Assembly: GCA_002294045.1 (NCBI GenBank)
Contig: DBEP01000102.1
Span: forward strand, 57,759 to 76,183
Direction of reading: 5' to 3'
From: Lachnoclostridium sp. UBA903
GTDB lineage: Bacteria > Bacillota > Clostridia > Lachnospirales > Lachnospiraceae
Length of the DNA stretch: 18,425 bases
Positions 14,806 through 18,425 of this stretch are shown here, in pieces. Under the pieces are notes generated by a model. The model saw only the letters and a program-made list of their open reading frames with translations, was not told the origin of the DNA and searched no databases. Positions within the stretch are counted from its first letter, which is position 1. Each line of letters begins with the position of its first letter. The position numbers and the translations under genes were made by a program.

Positions 14806-15531
14806 TTAATTACTGGTTACAGAATAACTGTTGCAAATAAAGTCCAATCCTGCACTGGAAGAAGTAATTTCAAAGCCAAATTGTACCGTGTTTACGGTTT
14901 GAGTGCCACTAAACCATCCTTTGCTTTCTATCCATTTCAGTATGGCCAATATATCTACCGTACCGGAATTGGTATTGCCTGTTCTTACAAATGAATATAC
15001 CGGATTGGAATTATTTGAGCCCTGATAAACATTCCATGTATGGCCGCCTGCCGTAACATTTGTAAAGACGGCTACCGGATTGCCGTATTGATCCCAATTA
15101 TAGGATATGGGATTAACGTCACCATAATAATTCATCCACAACATTATTTCATAAGAATAACCATTTGTCCAAATATCATAAGCCGTTACATAAGAGCCGC
15201 TGCTTGGCCGGGTAACATTAAAACTGCTTTTTAAGTTTGCCAAGGAAGATATGGTTTTACCTATAGGCCTTGATACGTTTGGATAAGATTTTATTCCGCC
15301 CGTATCCGGGTGCTGTGCCCATACTCCCCAGTTACTGTAGCTGTTTGCCCAAATCCCCTGATATCCTGCTCCGCTCCCCCATATGTTATTATATATTGTA
15401 TATCCTCCGTTTGTCCACGAAGCCCATTGTTCTGATGATGACCATGTTGCTGCAAATACTGAATTTGAAAAACCGAAAACAAGTACTAAACTTAATATTA
15501 AGCATAATAATACTTTAAACTTTTTTTTCAT
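14806..15531 (-). CDS. Secreted GH12 endo-beta-1,4-glucanase
   Basis: A 241-residue exported enzyme with a signal peptide (basic MKKKFK, hydrophobic core, probable cleavage after VFA at 27). The mature part is a single catalytic domain of normal GH12 length. Family landmarks in order: YTIYNNIWG (44-52), IKSYPNV (80-86), AYDIWT (117-122), YEIMLWMNYYG (127-137) with nucleophile candidate E128, WNVYQG, PVYSFV, and FGFEITSS with acid/base candidate E221, close to the C-terminus as usual. No dockerin, carbohydrate-binding module or anchor is present, so it is freely secreted. It should cut beta-1,4-glucans such as amorphous cellulose, mixed-linkage glucan or xyloglucan; which is not decidable here. 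AAGGAG lies 8 nt before the ATG. Monocistronic. Confidence 0.88.
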   Translation of the reverse strand: MKKKFKVLLCLILSLVLVFGFSNSVFAATWSSSEQWASWTNGGYTIYNNIWGSGAGYQGIWANSYSNWGVWAQHPDTGGIKSYPNVSRPIGKTISSLANLKSSFNVTRPSSGSYVTAYDIWTNGYSYEIMLWMNYYGDVNPISYNWDQYGNPVAVFTNVTAGGHTWNVYQGSNNSNPVYSFVRTGNTNSGTVDILAILKWIESKGWFSGTQTVNTVQFGFEITSSSAGLDFICNSYSVTSN

Positions 15532-15749
15532 ACTAAAATCTCCTTGATAAATATTATCCTAATTGTTTAGAGTAATTTTACATTATTATACAATATTATA
15601 TAGTACTATTTTTATAAATATGCTATAAGAGCAAATCAAAAACCTTAATTACCCCAATGATTATTTCAGCCATTTTTTATCCGCAGCTTGCCTCTTTTTT
15701 CCATTCCATGTTCAGTTGCAATAATTTCGGATTTACAGCAGCTATTAGA
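15532..15749. other. Intergenic promoter region of the GH12 gene
   Basis: Very AT-rich. Two overlapping TATAAT-like motifs near 15580-15610 on the minus strand (TATAATATTGTATAATAATG) are candidate -10 elements without a good -35. No clear terminator for the sucrose phosphorylase gene was seen. Confidence 0.4.
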
Positions 15750-17201
15750 TTACAGAGACAGGATATATTCTTCCTGCGTTTCGGTATCCACATAAGTAAT
15801 CGTAAAATTACAGGTTTTTAAATCTGCCCGTAAAACCGCCTTTCTGTCACCCTTCTGCCATATAACCGTGAGCATATTTTCCATACCGCCTTCTTCCACC
15901 GTCATGGTGCCGTCAAAAACATCATAGGAATTGCGGAATTCCAACAAATGAACCAGTTTCTGTACAACATCCCGTTGGACTTCTCTTTCGATTTCTTCCA
16001 TGGAATAATAATGGCGGTTAATATTACGGCCTGTCTTGGTTGCTTCCAACAGTACAAGATCATTTTTCCCGGCCAGCAGGCCTACGTAATAAATCTGAGG
16101 AATTCCCGGCGTGAATACCTGAATGGCTCTTGCCAGAAGGTATGCCTTGTCATTATCTCCCAGAGCGGAATAATAAGTGCAGTTTAACTGATAGATATCC
16201 AGGTTATTGTATGCCGCCGTATTATATACCTTTTTTACATTTGCACCGTTTGCAAACAAATACTCCTTCGTAAATTCGGTCTCTTCATCCGTCAGAAGGT
16301 CTCTGACATCCACGATGCCAATTCCGTCATGCGTATCCAAAGTCGTAAACTGTTTTCTCGGACAGATTTTAAGCCATTGTACCAGACGGTGTTTTTTTCC
16401 GGAATAGAGGGAATATAATACCAGCATCGGAAGGGCAAAATCATATACCCAATATCCTTTTTCTGCCAGTTTTATCTGAATGCTGTAATGCTCATGAATT
16501 TCAGGAAGAATAATCACATTATTCTTTCTCAATACCTCCTGACACTCCTCCAGGATTTCCCATACGTCCGGTTCAATAAAAAAGCAGCTGGTTCCCGCTT
16601 TTTTCGTTGCATAGGCAAAGGCGTCCAGGCGTATCACCGAAGCGCCGTGGCCTGCTAAAAATTCCAGGTTCTCCTTATTAAACTGTTTCGTCGTATCGGA
16701 TTTTACATTTAAATCAATCTGTTCTTCATCAAATGTACACCACAGCTTTTCCCGGCTGCCGTCTCTGAATTCCACATCAATGTAAGGAGCTCTCGGCTTT
16801 CTTTTATATATTAAATCAATGTCTTCTTGTGACGCATCTCCGCCCGGCCAGAAATCTTTATAGCGGATAAATAAATCTTTATACCGGGAATCCTCCTTTT
16901 TCTCCAGAAAATTCTTCAAATATGCGCTGCTTCTGGAAATATGATTAATCATATAATCATATACCAGATAATAATCATCCGCTAAAACATCTATATCCTG
17001 CCATGTTCCGAATTCCGGAGACACTTCCAGATAAGTCATGGGTGCAAATCCTCTGTCCGCAGAAGACGGAAAAAACGGAAGGATATGAATTCCTCTGATT
17101 GCTCTATGGAAAAATGTGTCCATTACCTTTTTTAAATCCTTTAAATCTTTGCCCATGCTGTCCGCATAAGTGATAATCATAGCTTTATTTTCTAATCTCA
17201 T
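15750..17201 (-). CDS. Sucrose phosphorylase (GH13 subfamily 18)
   Basis: Cytoplasmic enzyme that cleaves sucrose with phosphate to alpha-glucose 1-phosphate and fructose. From the preferred start it has 483 residues, the family length. Motifs: ITYADSMG (10-17), GIHILPFFPSSADRGFAP (37-54), nucleophile D193 in IRLDAFAYATKKAGTS, acid/base E234 in ILPEIHEHY, transition-state Asp D292 in LDTHDGIGIVD, then YQLNCTYYSALG, PGIPQIYYVGLLAGKND and GRNINRHYYS. Positions match the Bifidobacterium adolescentis enzyme (D192, E232, D290). The frame extends upstream to ATGs at 17288 and 17330; 17201 is chosen because the N-terminus then aligns with the family, although its ribosome binding site is weak (GGGTG) and 17288 has GGAAGA. 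Sits behind a LacI repressor; no sugar transporter is in the window. Related glucosyl phosphorylases are the main alternative. Confidence 0.88.
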   Translation of the reverse strand: MRLENKAMIITYADSMGKDLKDLKKVMDTFFHRAIRGIHILPFFPSSADRGFAPMTYLEVSPEFGTWQDIDVLADDYYLVYDYMINHISRSSAYLKNFLEKKEDSRYKDLFIRYKDFWPGGDASQEDIDLIYKRKPRAPYIDVEFRDGSREKLWCTFDEEQIDLNVKSDTTKQFNKENLEFLAGHGASVIRLDAFAYATKKAGTSCFFIEPDVWEILEECQEVLRKNNVIILPEIHEHYSIQIKLAEKGYWVYDFALPMLVLYSLYSGKKHRLVQWLKICPRKQFTTLDTHDGIGIVDVRDLLTDEETEFTKEYLFANGANVKKVYNTAAYNNLDIYQLNCTYYSALGDNDKAYLLARAIQVFTPGIPQIYYVGLLAGKNDLVLLEATKTGRNINRHYYSMEEIEREVQRDVVQKLVHLLEFRNSYDVFDGTMTVEEGGMENMLTVIWQKGDRKAVLRADLKTCNFTITYVDTETQEEYILSL

Positions 17202-17217
17202 TTTTACACCCATTGCA

Positions 17218-17339
17218 GGGGCTGCCTGCCCCCGCCACAAATAGAACAGATTGAAAGAATCAATTTGTGGCAACCTTTCTATATTCATATTTTCTTCCGG
17301 CCTTTCAGGCAGGATGCCGCAAAGCCGCATCTCCTGCCT
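17218..17339 (-). promoter_or_regulatory. Three-hairpin leader before sucrose phosphorylase
   Basis: Between the repressor stop and the preferred enzyme start lie three hairpins. AGGCAGGA pairs with TCCTGCCT (17307-17339). GCCACAAAT/ATTTGTGGC (17234-17271) encloses an inner GATT/AATC. GGGGC/GCCCC (17218-17232) has a 5-nt loop. None ends in a T-run on the minus strand. They could modulate translation or mRNA stability, or the middle one could be a repressor operator. Confidence 0.45.
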
Positions 17340-17354
17340 CTATTTACCGCTTGG

Positions 17355-18332
17355 TCAGGTCGTTCCTCTGGCAGTAAGGGATACCGGTAAAACCGTTTCA
17401 TTCGGAACCAGCTCTTCATCTAACTGCTTCACAACATAGTCTACCGCATATTTTGCCATTGCTTCAATGGGCTGAGTAATGGTAGTAATACCGGGCACCA
17501 TATACTTTGCTATATCCGTATCGTCATAACCAACTATCTTTATCTCATCCGGAACCCTTTTCCCAAGTTCGGAACATTTTTTCATCACTTTGGCAGCAAT
17601 GATATCACTGCTGGCAAATATGCCGTCCACATCGGGAATTTCCCGGAAAAGCCTGTTTATCACGTCTTCGTAATTGTCATTCTCCAGAACATTAATATCC
17701 GTTTCATATACACAGTATTCCAACCCTTTTTTCCGGCAGGTGTTTATGAATCCGTCGTTTCGTTTGTTGGCCAAAACATTCAAAGCCAGGCTTCCGCTGA
17801 TATGGGCTATTTTTTTGCAGCCCTTTTCTATCAAATGCTCCGCTGCTATAATACCCCCGGTAAAGTTGTCGGAAGAAATATAAGGAATCTTCGGTGCAAT
17901 CTGTCTGTCAAAAGATACGACGGGAAGGCGCACTTCTTTATAATCTTCTACTTCAAGGGTATGGCTGCCCATGATAATGCCGTCTACCTGATGCCGTTTT
18001 AACATCTCAATATAATCTTTTTCTTTGTTTGATTCCATTAAGGAATTACACAAAACAATCTTATACCCCTGCAGATGAGCATAAAATTCAATAAAATGAG
18101 TCAACTTTGCAAAAAAAGGGTGGGACACCGCAGGAATAATGAGTCCAATCATATAAGACTGCCTGCGGAATAAACTTCTTGCAACTTCATTCGGCTGGTA
18201 CTGCAGCCGGTTCATTGCATCCTGCACCGATTTTTTAGTCTCCTGGCTGATATACCCCCGGTTATTTAATACTCTCGATACGGTTGTTACCGATACATTT
18301 GCTAATTTTGCCACATCTTTTATGTTTGCCAC
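17355..18332 (-). CDS. LacI-family repressor, probably sucrose-responsive
   Basis: A 325-residue repressor. The N-terminal helix-turn-helix and hinge (about 1-58) read IKDVAKLANVSVTTVSRVLNNRGYIS and YQPNEVARSLFRRQSYMIGLIIP, close to Firmicute ScrR-type sucrose repressors. The periplasmic-binding-like sensor domain (about 60-325) includes HPFFAKL, VDGIIMG, GGIIAAEHLIEKGCKKIAHISG, VDGIFASSD and KIVGYDDTDIAKYMVPGITTI. Start is GTG (18330-18332), 7 nt after GGAAGGGA. The sucrose phosphorylase gene follows on the same strand after a short structured gap, so the pair is likely an operon and the inducer is likely sucrose or a product. The operator was not identified in the 93 bp upstream within the window. 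Confidence 0.9.
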   Translation of the reverse strand: MANIKDVAKLANVSVTTVSRVLNNRGYISQETKKSVQDAMNRLQYQPNEVARSLFRRQSYMIGLIIPAVSHPFFAKLTHFIEFYAHLQGYKIVLCNSLMESNKEKDYIEMLKRHQVDGIIMGSHTLEVEDYKEVRLPVVSFDRQIAPKIPYISSDNFTGGIIAAEHLIEKGCKKIAHISGSLALNVLANKRNDGFINTCRKKGLEYCVYETDINVLENDNYEDVINRLFREIPDVDGIFASSDIIAAKVMKKCSELGKRVPDEIKIVGYDDTDIAKYMVPGITTITQPIEAMAKYAVDYVVKQLDEELVPNETVLPVSLTARGTT

Positions 18333-18425
18333 TTTTTATTCCCTTCCCCTTTGCTTCTAGAGTGTGTTTGAAAAATGCTTGTGCCGGGCTGGATGCTCCA
18401 CTTTGTGGGAGACAAGGAGCGATTT
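18333..18425. other. Upstream edge of the window
   Basis: 93 bp containing the purine-rich ribosome binding site of the repressor gene and a small CCAC/GTGG hairpin near 18400-18412. No gene or clear promoter is recognised before the window ends. Confidence 0.3.

Overview
The window looks like chromosomal DNA of a low-GC, anaerobic, plant-polymer-using Firmicute, most likely a member of the Lachnospiraceae (Lachnoclostridium/Anaerocolumna-like). The basis is AT-rich intergenic DNA, strong AGGAGG-type ribosome binding sites, TTG and GTG starts, palindrome-rich intergenic arrays and the gene content. No species can be named from sequence alone. No rRNA, tRNA, CRISPR array or intact transposase was seen.

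Layout, left to right. (1) 44-1071, minus strand: an ECF-type sigma factor and a translationally coupled single-pass membrane protein, probably its anti-sigma factor. (2) 1342-2892, minus strand: a membrane-anchored DUF4015-type putative glycoside hydrolase with its own promoter. (3) 2993-3302: an array of about ten hairpins including two tandem ~95-bp units. (4) 3460-3828, plus strand: an XRE-type regulator. (5) 4115-4627, minus strand: a SEC-C zinc-motif protein. (6) 4649-5635: almost 1 kb without a long gene, holding a candidate 27-codon micro-ORF with its own ribosome binding site and tandem terminators, plus a second copy of the 135-bp terminator cassette. (7) 5636-9733, minus strand: a heterodimeric ABC exporter (two half-transporters with complementary active-site degeneracy) and a MarR regulator, transcribed from one near-consensus promoter whose start lies on a perfect 16-bp inverted repeat, the likely operator. 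(8) 9993-11928, plus strand: an OmpR-type response regulator and sensor kinase. (9) 12045-14336, plus strand: a large lipoprotein resembling subtype B tannases, with a recognisable Ser-Asp-His triad and a glycine-rich insert; a direct repeat with 11-bp spacing upstream could be a binding site for the adjacent regulator. (10) 14383-14489: a 107-bp near-perfect inverted repeat (MITE-like or terminator). (11) 14806-15531, minus strand: a secreted GH12 endoglucanase. (12) 15750-18332, minus strand: a LacI-type repressor followed by sucrose phosphorylase, with three hairpins in the short interval between them.

Functional theme: extracellular attack on plant material (GH12 glucanase, DUF4015 hydrolase, tannase-like esterase), uptake-side sugar use (sucrose phosphorylase under a LacI repressor), and defence against toxic compounds (MarR-controlled exporter). 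The link between the two-component system and the esterase rests on adjacency and the direct repeat only. The least explained part is 4649-5635.
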